The translations under genes and the position numbers were made by a program. DNA of 51,017 nt from Actinomycetes bacterium (lineage in GTDB: Bacteria; Actinomycetota; Actinomycetes; JACCUZ01): positions 1 through 51,017 of the forward strand of contig DATHAP010000004.1 in NCBI GenBank assembly GCA_035489715.1, in the 5' to 3' direction. The notes under the pieces were generated by a model. It ran no database searches. It was not told the DNA's origin and worked only from the letters and a program-made list of their open reading frames with translations. Below, piece by piece: positions 33,730 to 42,589 of this stretch. Positions within the stretch are counted from its first letter, which is position 1. Each line of letters starts with the position of its first letter.

Positions 33730-34584
33730 TCAGGGCCGGTGGCGGCTGCGCCCGGCAGGCCGGTCGGCGGGCCGCACGGCGGCGACGGGCGCCGGCGCCG
33801 GGCCGCGCTGGCAGGTGGGGCACCAGTAAGAGATCCGCTGGTACGGCGCTCGACCCTGCTCCGCGGACGCGACCGGGGTGCCGCACCGCAGGCACGGCCG
33901 GCCGCTCCGCTCGAACACCCAGTGCTGACGGCCCCGGCGGAGGTCACCGGTCGTCACCTGCGACACGGTCTGCTTGTTGGCCTCGAGCAGCCGGGCCGCC
34001 CGGTCGACCAGCCGGGGCAGGTCCGGCACCGCACCCACCCGGGTCCACGGGGTGATGCCGTCCAGAAAGAGCGACTCGCTCTTGTAGAGGTTGCCGATCC
34101 CGGCCAGGTTGCGCTGGTCGAGCAGCGCCTCGCCGACCTCCCGGTCCGGGTCGCCGGCCAGCCGGCGCACGGCCTCGGCGACGTCCCAGTCCGGGCCGAG
34201 GACGTCCGGCCCGAGGTGCCCGACCGCCTCGCGCTCTCGGTCTCGGGGGAACAGCTCCACGACGGGCAGCCGGTAGCCGACGGCCTGCCAGCCGGCGTTC
34301 TCCAGCAGCACCCGCACCTGCCACTCGGGCCCGCCGCGCCACCGGTCGCCGGGCCGGTAGAGGTGCCAGGAGCCGTCCATCCGGAAGTGCGTGTGCAGGG
34401 TGAGGTCGTCGCCGATGCGGGTCAGCAGGTGCTTGCCGCGGCTCACCACCTCGGTCACGGTGCGCCCTGACAGGTCGACCGTCGCGAGCTGCGGGACCCG
34501 GAAGTCGCTGCGGGTCAGCGGCTGACCGGCCAGCGCGTCGTGCAGCCGCCGCCCGGCCAGCCAGACGGTGTCTCCCTCGGGCAT
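33730..34584 (-). CDS. nei: Nei/Fpg-family DNA glycosylase-AP lyase (284 aa)
   Basis: Base-excision repair of oxidised pyrimidines (Nei type). The mature N-terminus PEGDTVW supplies catalytic Pro and Glu; Lys in SRGKHLL is the conserved helper. The helix-two-turn-helix is LLDQRNLAGIGNLYKSE, and the C-terminal zinc finger has CLRCG and WCPTC. MPEGDTVW is the Nei1-like start of mycobacteria, unlike Fpg's MPELPEV. ATG 34584 is fixed by this; the frame is open further upstream. The last 20 residues after the finger are basic and Pro-rich. Confidence 0.93.
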   Translation of the reverse strand: MPEGDTVWLAGRRLHDALAGQPLTRSDFRVPQLATVDLSGRTVTEVVSRGKHLLTRIGDDLTLHTHFRMDGSWHLYRPGDRWRGGPEWQVRVLLENAGWQAVGYRLPVVELFPRDREREAVGHLGPDVLGPDWDVAEAVRRLAGDPDREVGEALLDQRNLAGIGNLYKSESLFLDGITPWTRVGAVPDLPRLVDRAARLLEANKQTVSQVTTGDLRRGRQHWVFERSGRPCLRCGTPVASAEQGRAPYQRISYWCPTCQRGPAPAPVAAVRPADRPAGRSRHRP

Positions 34585-34629
34585 GGTGTGCCCATCGTCT
34601 CCGACCGGCCGGGGATCATGCCTCCGGGG

Positions 34630-34980
34630 AGTCCTGTCGGTCGCTGATGCGTCCGGCGCTCGAACGCCTGGACGACACCGCCGACCACGAAGCACAGCGC
34701 ACCGGCGAACGTCCCAGCTCACCGTCGGACTGCCCGGGCGACGCCCTCGGCGAAGGCGGCGACCAGGCTGACCGAGAAGAACAGCGTTCCGACGAACAGC
34801 ACGGCCGCTCTCAGCCAGCCGAGGCGTCGCGCGTCGGCTCGCCACCACTGCCGGCGCGGCGAGCTGAGCATGCCTGCCGCCGTCATCGATGTGCGTGGGG
34901 CTGTTGGACGCCTGCAGCACCGACAGGTAGCCGCCGAGGCTGTAGAAGACACCACGGACCAGGCATGTTGAGCCAGTCAG
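34630..34980 (-). pseudogene. frameshifted remnant of a small YrhK-like membrane protein
   Basis: Three overlapping pieces in three different minus-strand frames line up like one membrane protein: VFYSLGGYLSVLQASN (about 34902-34950), then WWRADARRLGWLRAAVLFVG plus TLFFSVSLVAAFAEG (about 34725-34845), then TFAGALCFVVGGVVQAFE (about 34655-34715). Together they resemble the C-terminal part of actinobacterial YrhK-domain proteins. No single frame is intact, and an N-terminal half is missing. At least two frameshifts are needed, so it is probably decayed rather than a sequencing slip. It fills the otherwise empty 34585-35038 interval. Confidence 0.55.
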
Positions 34981-35038
34981 TCGGAGGGCCGTCGCGTGAC
35001 AGTAACGACCGGGAGCTCCCTCGGGGGCCGCATCGCTC

Positions 35039-36544
35039 CTACGCCTGACGCAGCGCGGCGATGACCTGCCCCATCCGGGCCACCGACTGCGGGTCGCCCA
35101 CGTCGACCAGCCGCACCATCACCTCTGCCACGCCGGCATCCGCGAGAGCACTGAACCGCTCGACGTGGTCGTCCACCGTCCCCGCGTGCACGGTCGCGGC
35201 GTAGCTCTCCGCGCTGCGCCGGCGCGGCCGGTGCGTCTCGACGAGTCGCGCCACGTGGCTGTCGTCGTCGCCGACCAGCGCGGTGGTGAGGTGGGTGAGC
35301 GCAACCTGGTCCGGGTCGCGTCCGACGTTCGCGCAGTGGTCGCGCAGCACGGCTGCCTTGCGACGTACGGTGTCGAGGCCGCCGAACACGTTGGCCGCAT
35401 CGGCGAGCTCCGCCGCGAGCCGCAACGTGCGGCGCTCCCCGGCACCGCCGACGAGGAGCGGCACGTGCTCCTGCAGCGGCCTCGGGTAGCAGAGCGCCTG
35501 GGGCACGTCGAGCACCCGGCCGTGGAACGGCTTGCTGCCCGGGCCCCACATCACGGGCAGCAGGCGCAGCGCGTCCTCGAGCAGCACGTAACGATCGGCG
35601 ACCGGCGGCAGCGCGATGCCGAGGGCGGCCTGCTCGGCGGCGAACCAGCCGAGGCCCAGCCCGCACACCGCCCGTCCGCCGCTCAGCACGTCGAGCGTGG
35701 CGACCGTCTTGGCCAGCAGCGGGACGCTGCGGTGGGTCACGGCGGCGACCAGGGCACCGAGCCGGACGCGCTCGGTGCACGCCGCGAGGTAGGCCAGTGT
35801 CGTGAAGCTCTCGAGCATGTCGTCGAACGGCCGACCCACCTGAGGGATCTGGCGGAAGTGGTCCATGACGTAGACCGCGTCGAAGCCGGCTGCCTCGGCG
35901 GACGTCGCGACCTCGCGTAGCCAGCCCCGCATCGCCGGCGCGCCGCCCGGGGCGGCGAACTGCGACAGGTGCAGCCCGAAGCGCAGTCCTGCCGGCGGGA
36001 CCGCGGCGCGCACCGGCGGAGCCGGCCGGGTGCCCGGCCGGCTCCACGGCTCGGCGAACGGCGCGGCCACGACCCGCACCGGCTCCGGCGCGATGACGTC
36101 GGCGAACCCCTCCGACCCCAGCGCCTCCCGGACCGCGGGCCAGGCGCGCAGCTGCCCGGCCATTACGTCGGCCGGGATCCGCTTGGTCCGTGAGCGGTTG
36201 CGCTGGCGGCACTCCGCGGCCGGGATGTCGAAGGCGACCGCCACGCACGGCACCCCGGCCGCCCGGGCCAGCTTGCGCCACGCTGCTCGCCGGCCCCCGT
36301 CGAGGCCCAGCGTGTCGACGACCGTGGTGAGGCCGCGGCCGACACGCAGCGCCACGATGTCGTCGAGCAGCCGCAGCGCGTCCGCGCTCGCGGTCACGTC
36401 GTCCTCGCCGGCACCGACGACGGCGCGCAGCCGGTCGCTGCTCACCACCGCCTCGGGCGCGAAGTGGGCGGCGGCCCAGGTGGACTTCCCCGAGGCCCCT
36501 GGCCCGACCAGGACGACCAGGCACGGCGCGGGGAGGCGGAGCAC
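35039..36544 (-). CDS. fusion of PNKP-like P-loop kinase and LLM-class flavin/F420 oxidoreductase (501 aa)
   Basis: Two unrelated enzymes in one chain. Residues 1-165: P-loop kinase, VVLVGPGASGKSTWAAAHF (Walker A), VVSSDRLRAVVG and VVDTLGLDGGRRAAW, then RQRNRSRTKRIP lid, closest to the kinase domain of bacterial polynucleotide kinase/phosphatases. After a Pro-rich linker (about 170-190), residues about 195-501 are a luciferase-like monooxygenase fold: LRFGLHLSQF, AEAAGFDAVYVMDHF, GALVAAVTHRSVPLLAKTVA, GRAVCGLGLGWFAAE, VPLLVGGAGERRTLRLAAE; this looks like the F420-dependent actinobacterial group. GTG with GAGGG five nt upstream, one nt after the osmC stop. Cofactor and substrate are inferred. 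Confidence 0.88.
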   Translation of the reverse strand: MLRLPAPCLVVLVGPGASGKSTWAAAHFAPEAVVSSDRLRAVVGAGEDDVTASADALRLLDDIVALRVGRGLTTVVDTLGLDGGRRAAWRKLARAAGVPCVAVAFDIPAAECRQRNRSRTKRIPADVMAGQLRAWPAVREALGSEGFADVIAPEPVRVVAAPFAEPWSRPGTRPAPPVRAAVPPAGLRFGLHLSQFAAPGGAPAMRGWLREVATSAEAAGFDAVYVMDHFRQIPQVGRPFDDMLESFTTLAYLAACTERVRLGALVAAVTHRSVPLLAKTVATLDVLSGGRAVCGLGLGWFAAEQAALGIALPPVADRYVLLEDALRLLPVMWGPGSKPFHGRVLDVPQALCYPRPLQEHVPLLVGGAGERRTLRLAAELADAANVFGGLDTVRRKAAVLRDHCANVGRDPDQVALTHLTTALVGDDDSHVARLVETHRPRRRSAESYAATVHAGTVDDHVERFSALADAGVAEVMVRLVDVGDPQSVARMGQVIAALRQA

Positions 36545-36545
36545 C

Positions 36546-37019
36546 TCAACCCTCGATGCGTGTCTCGACGGGCGTGGCCAGCTCGACCGTGCGGCCGACG
36601 GTGCACAGTCGGTCGTGCGAGCGGCGCACGGCGTCCGGGAGGACCGCGCGCGCCGCGTCGCCTCGGGATCCGTCGGGGAAGGCGACCCGGAAGGTGACCG
36701 TGACGTCGGACAGCCGGTTGCCGTCGTCGTCGCGCACCTTGAGGGCCTCGACCAGCACGGCGAAGGCGTTCGGCTCCGCCCGGCGGCTGGTGAGGGCGTC
36801 GACGTCGGCGGCGGTGCAGGCCGCGATCGCCGCGAGCAGCAGCTCGGTCGGCGTGAAGTGCCCGTCGTCGCCGTGCCCGACAGTCAGGCTGCCATCGCGG
36901 ACGTTGCGCGCGTGCAGCACTCCGGCCGGGTCGCGGTCGACCGTGACCGTGCGGTAGCCGGGGTTCGCCGTCGGGGGGCCGGTGTCTTCGCGCACACGCC
37001 GGAGACTGCCAGACGCCAT
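36546..37019 (-). CDS. OsmC-family peroxiredoxin-like protein (157 aa)
   Basis: OsmC/Ohr-fold thiol protein, likely reducing organic hydroperoxides or protecting against electrophiles. The two family Cys are present in AAIAACTAADVD and DRLCTVGRTVE. Start ATG 37019 (a GTG six nt upstream is equally open); no strong ribosome site. It is divergent from the ABC operon, with about 30 bp between starts, and one nt separates its stop from the downstream fusion gene, so both are cotranscribed. Confidence 0.88.
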   Translation of the reverse strand: MASGSLRRVREDTGPPTANPGYRTVTVDRDPAGVLHARNVRDGSLTVGHGDDGHFTPTELLLAAIAACTAADVDALTSRRAEPNAFAVLVEALKVRDDDGNRLSDVTVTFRVAFPDGSRGDAARAVLPDAVRRSHDRLCTVGRTVELATPVETRIEG

Positions 37020-37039
37020 GGCCACCGGGGAATGATCGC

Positions 37040-37045
37040 TAGGCT
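37040..37045 (+). promoter_or_regulatory. -10 box (TAGGCT) of the ABC operon, probable leaderless start
   Basis: TANNNT hexamer 6 nt before ATG 37052, in the divergent osmC/ABC gap. No Shine-Dalgarno is present. Confidence 0.45.
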
Positions 37046-37051
37046 GCCCAG

Positions 37052-37972
37052 ATGCCGTCGCTCGTCGTCACGGAGTCGCTGACGAAGCGGTACGGCGCCA
37101 GGGTGACCGCCTTGGCCGATCTCCACGTGGAGGTGCCCGAGGGCGTGACCGGCCTGGTCGGCGCCAACGGGGCCGGCAAGTCGACGCTGATCAAGATCCT
37201 GCTCGGGCTCCTGCCGGCCACGTCGGGCAGCGCCCGGGTGCTCGACCTGGACGTGGCGACCCAGGGGCAGCGGATCCGTGAGCTGGTCGGTTACATGCCC
37301 GAGCACGACTGCCTGCCTCCGGACGTCACCGCCACCGAGCTGGTCGTGCACCTGGCGCGGATGTCCGGGCTGCCCACCAACGCCGCCCGCGAGCGGGCTG
37401 CGGACACGCTGCGCCACGTCGGCCTGTTCGAGGAGCGCTACCGGCCGGTCGGCGGCTACTCGACCGGCATGAAGCAGCGGGTCAAGCTCGCTCAGGCCCT
37501 GGTGCACGACCCGCAGCTGGTGCTGCTCGACGAGCCGACCAACGGGCTCGACCCGGCCGGTCGCGACGAGATGCTGCGCCTGATCCGCCGGATCGGCACC
37601 GTGTTCGGCATCTCCGTCGTCGTCACCTCGCACCTCATGGGTGAGCTGGAGCGCGTCTGCGACCACGTCGTGGTCATCGACGGCGGCCGCCTGATGCGTT
37701 CGGCCGCGACGTCGACGATGACCGCCCTGACCCAGGACGTCGTCGTCGAGGTCACCGAGCGCGGTGCCGACGTCGAGGCCCGGCTGGCCGCGGCGGGCGT
37801 CGCGGTGCGTCGCCAGGGCGAGGTGCTCCACCTGGTGCTGACCGACGACGGCACGTATGACCTGGTCCGCGACGCGGTCGCCGACCTCGGCATCGGTCTG
37901 GTGCGGCTGCAGCGCGGCCGCCAGCACATGCTGGACATGTTCCGGGACGCTCCGGTGGGTGCTGCCCCGTGA
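37052..37972 (+). CDS. ABC transporter ATP-binding protein 1 (306 aa)
   Basis: Nucleotide-binding subunit of an ABC-2 type transporter. Walker A GANGAGKSTL, signature YSTGMKQRVKLAQAL (the LSGGQ position is degenerate), Walker B LVLLDEPTNGLDP, and switch His in TSHLMGE. A C-terminal domain of about 80 residues follows. GTGA overlap with the permease. First of two ATPase/permease pairs; the substrate is unknown, with lipid, peptide or antibiotic export as the usual roles for this layout. Confidence 0.92.
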   Translation: MPSLVVTESLTKRYGARVTALADLHVEVPEGVTGLVGANGAGKSTLIKILLGLLPATSGSARVLDLDVATQGQRIRELVGYMPEHDCLPPDVTATELVVHLARMSGLPTNAARERAADTLRHVGLFEERYRPVGGYSTGMKQRVKLAQALVHDPQLVLLDEPTNGLDPAGRDEMLRLIRRIGTVFGISVVVTSHLMGELERVCDHVVVIDGGRLMRSAATSTMTALTQDVVVEVTERGADVEARLAAAGVAVRRQGEVLHLVLTDDGTYDLVRDAVADLGIGLVRLQRGRQHMLDMFRDAPVGAAP

Positions 37973-38852
37973 CCGTGCCGCGCGAGACCGGCGCCATCCA
38001 CGACATCGGCTACCGCCACTACACCGGGCCGCGTCTGGGGGCCGCCTACATCGCTCGCTCCCTGACGGTGCACAGCCTGCGTGGCGCCTTCGGCCTCGGG
38101 CGGGCCACCCGCTCGAAGGTCGTGCCGTTCCTGCTACTCGCGGCGATGGTCGTCCCGGCGTTCGTCATCGCCCTGGTCGTCGTGCTGGGCGGCGCCGACG
38201 AGCTGCCGCTGGAGTACACCTCCTACGCGGTGCGCCTCGGGGCAGTCCTGACCATCTTCGTCGCAGCCCAGTCCCCGCAGGCGGTGTCGCGGGACCTGCG
38301 GTTCCGGCTGGTCGCCCTCTACTTCGCCCGGCCGATCTCGCGCGCGACGTACGTCCGGTCGAAGCTCCTCGCGATGTCCGCGGCGCTGTTCGGCTTCCTC
38401 ACCGCGCCGCTCGTCGTGCTGTACGTCGGCGCGCTGCTCGGCGAGCTCGACGTCTGGGACAACACGGTCGGGTTCCTCAAGGGCGTCGCCGGGGCGGCGA
38501 TGTTCGCCGTCGTCCTCGCGTCGGTCGGGCTGGCCATCGCTGCCTGGACACCGCGGCGCGGCATCGGGGTCGCGGCGATCGTCACCGTGCTGACGCTGCT
38601 CGGGGGCATCTCCGCCATCGTCTCCGGCGTCGCCGAGGAGCAGGGCCAGGACACCCTGGCCGGCTGGGCCGGGCTGATCTCACCGGTCTCCATCGTCGAC
38701 GGTGTGCAGGTCTGGTTGCTCGACTCGTCGGCCGCTGTCGTCGCCGGCCCGCCGGGCACGTGGGGCGGGCCGGTCTTCGCGCTCGTCGCGGTCGCCCTCG
38801 TGGCGGCCTGCTACCTGCTGCTGATGCGGCGATACCGGGCGGTGACCGACGC

Positions 38853-38856
<4 letters not shown>
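37969..38856 (+). CDS. ABC-2 type permease 1 (295 aa)
   Basis: About six membrane spans. The N-terminus has DIGYRHYTGPRLGAAYIARS and ATRSKVVPFLL, typical of this permease group, then EYTSYAVRLGAVLTIFVAAQ. GTG overlaps the ATPase stop, and its TGA overlaps the next ATPase start (GTGA). It pairs with ATPase 1 or 2. Confidence 0.88.
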
Positions 38857-39761
<905 letters not shown>

Positions 39762-39783
39762 GCCGGATGACCCAGGTGCCTCG

Positions 39784-40521
39784 GTGAACTCCACGATCGC
39801 GTCGCTGACGCTGCGCACCCTGCTCGGCCGGCGCCGGGCCTGGCTGCTGGTGGTGCTGCCGGCGGCGCTGCTGCTGATGTCGCTCCTGCTGCGGCTCACC
39901 GTGGGCCAGGACGACCGCACCGATGCAGCCGTGGTGGTGCTGGGAGCCTTCGCGATCGCGACCGTCGTCCCGCTGCTCGCGCTGATCGCCGGCACCGGCG
40001 CGCTCGGCGGTGAGATCGACGACGGTTCGATCGTCTACCTGCTGAGCAAGCCGTTGAACCGGCACGTCATCGTCACCACGAAGCTCGCCGTGTCGGCAGC
40101 GGTGGTCACCCTCTTCGGAGCGCTGCCGGTGCTGCTGTCCGGACTGGTGCTGGTCGGAGGAGCGGACCGGCTGGCGATCGCGTACGGCGCCGGGGCCTTC
40201 GTCGCCGGGGTCACCTACTGCGCGGTGTTCTTGCTGCTGTCGGTGCTCACCCGCAACGCGGTCGTCATCGGCCTGGTCTACGCGCTGGTCTGGGAGGCCG
40301 GCGTGGGCAACGTGCTGCCCGGCGCCCAGGCCCTGAGCATCCAGCAGTGGTCGCTCGCGGTGACCAGGGCGATCGTCGGCGGCGACCGGGCCGACGCGCT
40401 CGAGCTGACCGCGGCGGTACGCCCCCAGGTCGCTGTGGTCGCCCTTGTCGTCGTGCTGGTCGGGGCGACCTACCTGGCCGGCCGGCGGCTGCGCAGCCTG
40501 CGTCTGACCTTCGCCGGCTGA
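39784..40521 (+). CDS. ABC-2 type permease 2 (245 aa)
   Basis: About six membrane spans with GGEIDDGSIVYLLSKPLNRH, the cytoplasmic loop typical of ABC-2 permeases, and LLLSVLTRNAVVIGLVYALVW. GTG 39784 starts 22 bp after ATPase 2. Last gene of the four-gene operon. Confidence 0.88.
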   Translation: MNSTIASLTLRTLLGRRRAWLLVVLPAALLLMSLLLRLTVGQDDRTDAAVVVLGAFAIATVVPLLALIAGTGALGGEIDDGSIVYLLSKPLNRHVIVTTKLAVSAAVVTLFGALPVLLSGLVLVGGADRLAIAYGAGAFVAGVTYCAVFLLLSVLTRNAVVIGLVYALVWEAGVGNVLPGAQALSIQQWSLAVTRAIVGGDRADALELTAAVRPQVAVVALVVVLVGATYLAGRRLRSLRLTFAG

Positions 40522-40578
40522 CGACACCCGCCGGCCAATCGGGTCGACACCGTCGGTGGGCTCCGGTTGGGTTGCCGG

Positions 40579-40971
40579 GTGAGCATCCGCTGGCAGTGCA
40601 TCTGCGTCGACTCGACGGACCCGGCCCGCATCGCGCCGTTCTGGGAGCAGGCCCTGGGCTGGCGCCGCACCTACGACTCCGCGGACGAGGTGGTCCTGGA
40701 GCCACCTGCGGGCAGCGCCGAGGACGGCGTGGCGCCGGACCTCCTCTTCCTCCGGGTCCCGGAGGAGAAGTCGGTGAAGAACCGCCTGCACATCGACCTG
40801 CGCCCGGACGACCAGGCGGCCGAGGTCGCCCGCCTCGAGGCGCTCGGTGCCGTCCGGGTGGACGTCGGCCAGAGCGCGGCGGAGAACGTCACCTGGGTGG
40901 TGCTCGCCGACCCCGACGGTAACGAGTTCTGCGTGCTCCGGGCGCTGACCCCGGAGGAGCTCGCCGAGTAG
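40579..40971 (+). CDS. VOC/glyoxalase-superfamily protein (130 aa)
   Basis: Single VOC-type betaalphabetabetabeta module repeated: SIRWQCICVDSTDPARIAPF, ALGWRRTYDSADEVVLEPP, then KNRLHIDLRPDDQAAEVARL and WVVLADPDGNEFCVL. The His, Glu and Asp positions that bind metal in glyoxalases are partly present (HID, DPDGNEF). Function is unknown. GTG 40579 matches the domain start; a TTG at 40567 is also open. Confidence 0.78.
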   Translation: MSIRWQCICVDSTDPARIAPFWEQALGWRRTYDSADEVVLEPPAGSAEDGVAPDLLFLRVPEEKSVKNRLHIDLRPDDQAAEVARLEALGAVRVDVGQSAAENVTWVVLADPDGNEFCVLRALTPEELAE

Positions 40972-40983
40972 CAGTCGGCTCCG

Positions 40984-41961
40984 CTACCCGTCGGGCTCGG
41001 CGGCCGCCTGCTCCGCTCGCTTGCGCCGCTTGCCTTCGTGCATCGCGGCGACCCGGGCGACCGGGACGGTGTGGCCCTCCTCCACCAGGCCGGCGTCGAG
41101 CACCTGCGGCTCCGGCATCAGGTCGGACCACGGATCGGTGTCGCCGACGAGTGTCGGCACGGAGGTGATCGTGAAGTCGGCCGGGGTCACGTCGTCGAGG
41201 TCGTCCCAGGCGACCGGGAACGACACGGTCCCGCCTGGCCTCGCCCGAGGGCTCCAGGCGGCCACCACTGTCGCGCCGCCGGAACGGGTCGAGTCGAGGA
41301 ACACCTTGCCGCCGCGCTCCTCGACGACGAACGCCGTCGTCGTCAGCTGCGGGTCGAGCCGCTCCGCGCGGGCCGCGATGGCCCTGGTCGCGGCCGCCAC
41401 GTCGGCCGCCCCTGCGCCAGGGGAAAGTGGGACCACGACGTGCACGCCCTTGGCCCCGCTGGTCTTGACCACGGCGGCCATGCCCGCCTCGGTCAGCACC
41501 TCTCGCACCAGCCGGGCCGCCGCGACCGCCTGGCCGAACGCCGCCGAGCCCGCCGGCGGGTCCAGGTCGACGACGAGGTGGGTGGGGCAGTCGGCCTCCG
41601 TGCCGCGGAACAGCGTCGGGTGGTACTCGACCGCGCGCTGGTTGCCGAACCACAGCAACGTCTCCCGGTCGTCGCAGACCGGGTAGTGCACGACCTTCCT
41701 GCCGTCCTGCGTCGGCACGTCGAGCGTCCGGACCGACTCCGGCGCGTAGGCCGGCAGGTTCTTCTGCATGAAGGCCGGCTGTCCTGGCCGGACGCGTATC
41801 ACGCTGAGCGCTCGGCCGGCGAGCACCGGCACCAGCCGGTCGGCCATCTGGTCCAGGTAGTCCACCAGGTCGCGCTTGGTCTCGCTGCCGTCGCTGGTGA
41901 GCGGCTGGTCGAGATTCGTCAGCCGTACGCCGTCGCGCTCCTCCTCGACCACGCCGGCCAT
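40984..41961 (-). CDS. ligD: stand-alone LigD polymerase domain (325 aa)
   Basis: Archaeo-eukaryotic primase-type polymerase of bacterial non-homologous end joining. TNLDQPLTSDGSETKRDLVD at the start, then PAFMQKNLPAYAPESV, YHPTLFRG and the catalytic LVVDLDPP (DxD), TSGAKGVHVVVPL and VAWDDLDDVTPADFTI. No ligase or nuclease domain is fused and no ku gene is nearby. ATG 41961 overlaps the preceding stop (TGATG) with GAGGAGG 7 nt upstream; ATG 41964 is the alternative. The C-terminal tail is a short Lys/Arg-rich helix. Confidence 0.93.
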   Translation of the reverse strand: MAGVVEEERDGVRLTNLDQPLTSDGSETKRDLVDYLDQMADRLVPVLAGRALSVIRVRPGQPAFMQKNLPAYAPESVRTLDVPTQDGRKVVHYPVCDDRETLLWFGNQRAVEYHPTLFRGTEADCPTHLVVDLDPPAGSAAFGQAVAAARLVREVLTEAGMAAVVKTSGAKGVHVVVPLSPGAGAADVAAATRAIAARAERLDPQLTTTAFVVEERGGKVFLDSTRSGGATVVAAWSPRARPGGTVSFPVAWDDLDDVTPADFTITSVPTLVGDTDPWSDLMPEPQVLDAGLVEEGHTVPVARVAAMHEGKRRKRAEQAAAEPDG

Positions 41962-42425
41962 CATCGCCCTCCTCTGCCGTCGATGCGGCGGTGGACGAGG
42001 TCGAAGTCGGTCTCGTAGGGCTGACCGGCCTCTGCGAGCTGCCACCGGCCGGTGATGGTCCGGCCGTCGTCGCTGAACGTCGCGGTGAACCGCTGAGCGA
42101 AGGGCTCGCCCTCGCGCTGCAGCGTCCAGTGCCCGTCCCCGAACGTCATCTGGTAGATCCGGCAGACGCCACGGTCGTCGGTGTAGACCTGGACGTAGCT
42201 GCCGTTCGCGGCGTCGCACCCGATGACCGAGACCGTGTCCGGGGCTTCGGGCAGATCGACGGTGGTCCGCTGCACCAGGTGCTGCCCGGACTCGTGCCAC
42301 TCGACCGACATCCGGCCCTCACCCGGCCACCGCTTCCCGTCCGCGCCGGTGGCCTCGATGCTCCATGTTCCGACGAGCGGCTCGAGGGCACGTAGTGCGT
42401 GCTCGGCCGTCGGCTGATCCATCAT
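41961..42425 (-). CDS. lipocalin-like DUF1579-type protein (154 aa)
   Basis: Small beta-rich protein: LEPLVGTWSIEATGADGKRW, VEWHESGQHLVQRTTV, YTDDRGVCRIYQMTF, ATFSDDGRTITGRWQL. This strand pattern, with GTW at the N-terminus, is typical of DUF1579/lipocalin-like proteins of unknown function. Start ATG 42425 with GGAAGG nearby. It is translationally coupled to the LigD polymerase gene by TGATG, an unexplained pairing. Confidence 0.72.
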   Translation of the reverse strand: MMDQPTAEHALRALEPLVGTWSIEATGADGKRWPGEGRMSVEWHESGQHLVQRTTVDLPEAPDTVSVIGCDAANGSYVQVYTDDRGVCRIYQMTFGDGHWTLQREGEPFAQRFTATFSDDGRTITGRWQLAEAGQPYETDFDLVHRRIDGRGGR

Positions 42426-42589
42426 GTGCCCCTTCCGTACGATGCGTTCGACGTGGTCATCCCCAGGTTGGACCCGGGCACGCGCGCGAACTCATCGCAG
42501 TCGGCGTGCCAGGTGAGGTGCACGTGACCGGCACCCGACTCGTGTGCTGAGGGCTCATGTGCGGGTGGGCTCGGGTCGCCGGACGTCGG

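Noticed and set aside
42426-42589. Short minus-strand frame between the lipocalin-like and DUF222 genes
   Set aside because: Low-complexity composition, no ribosome site and no similarity to a known family.
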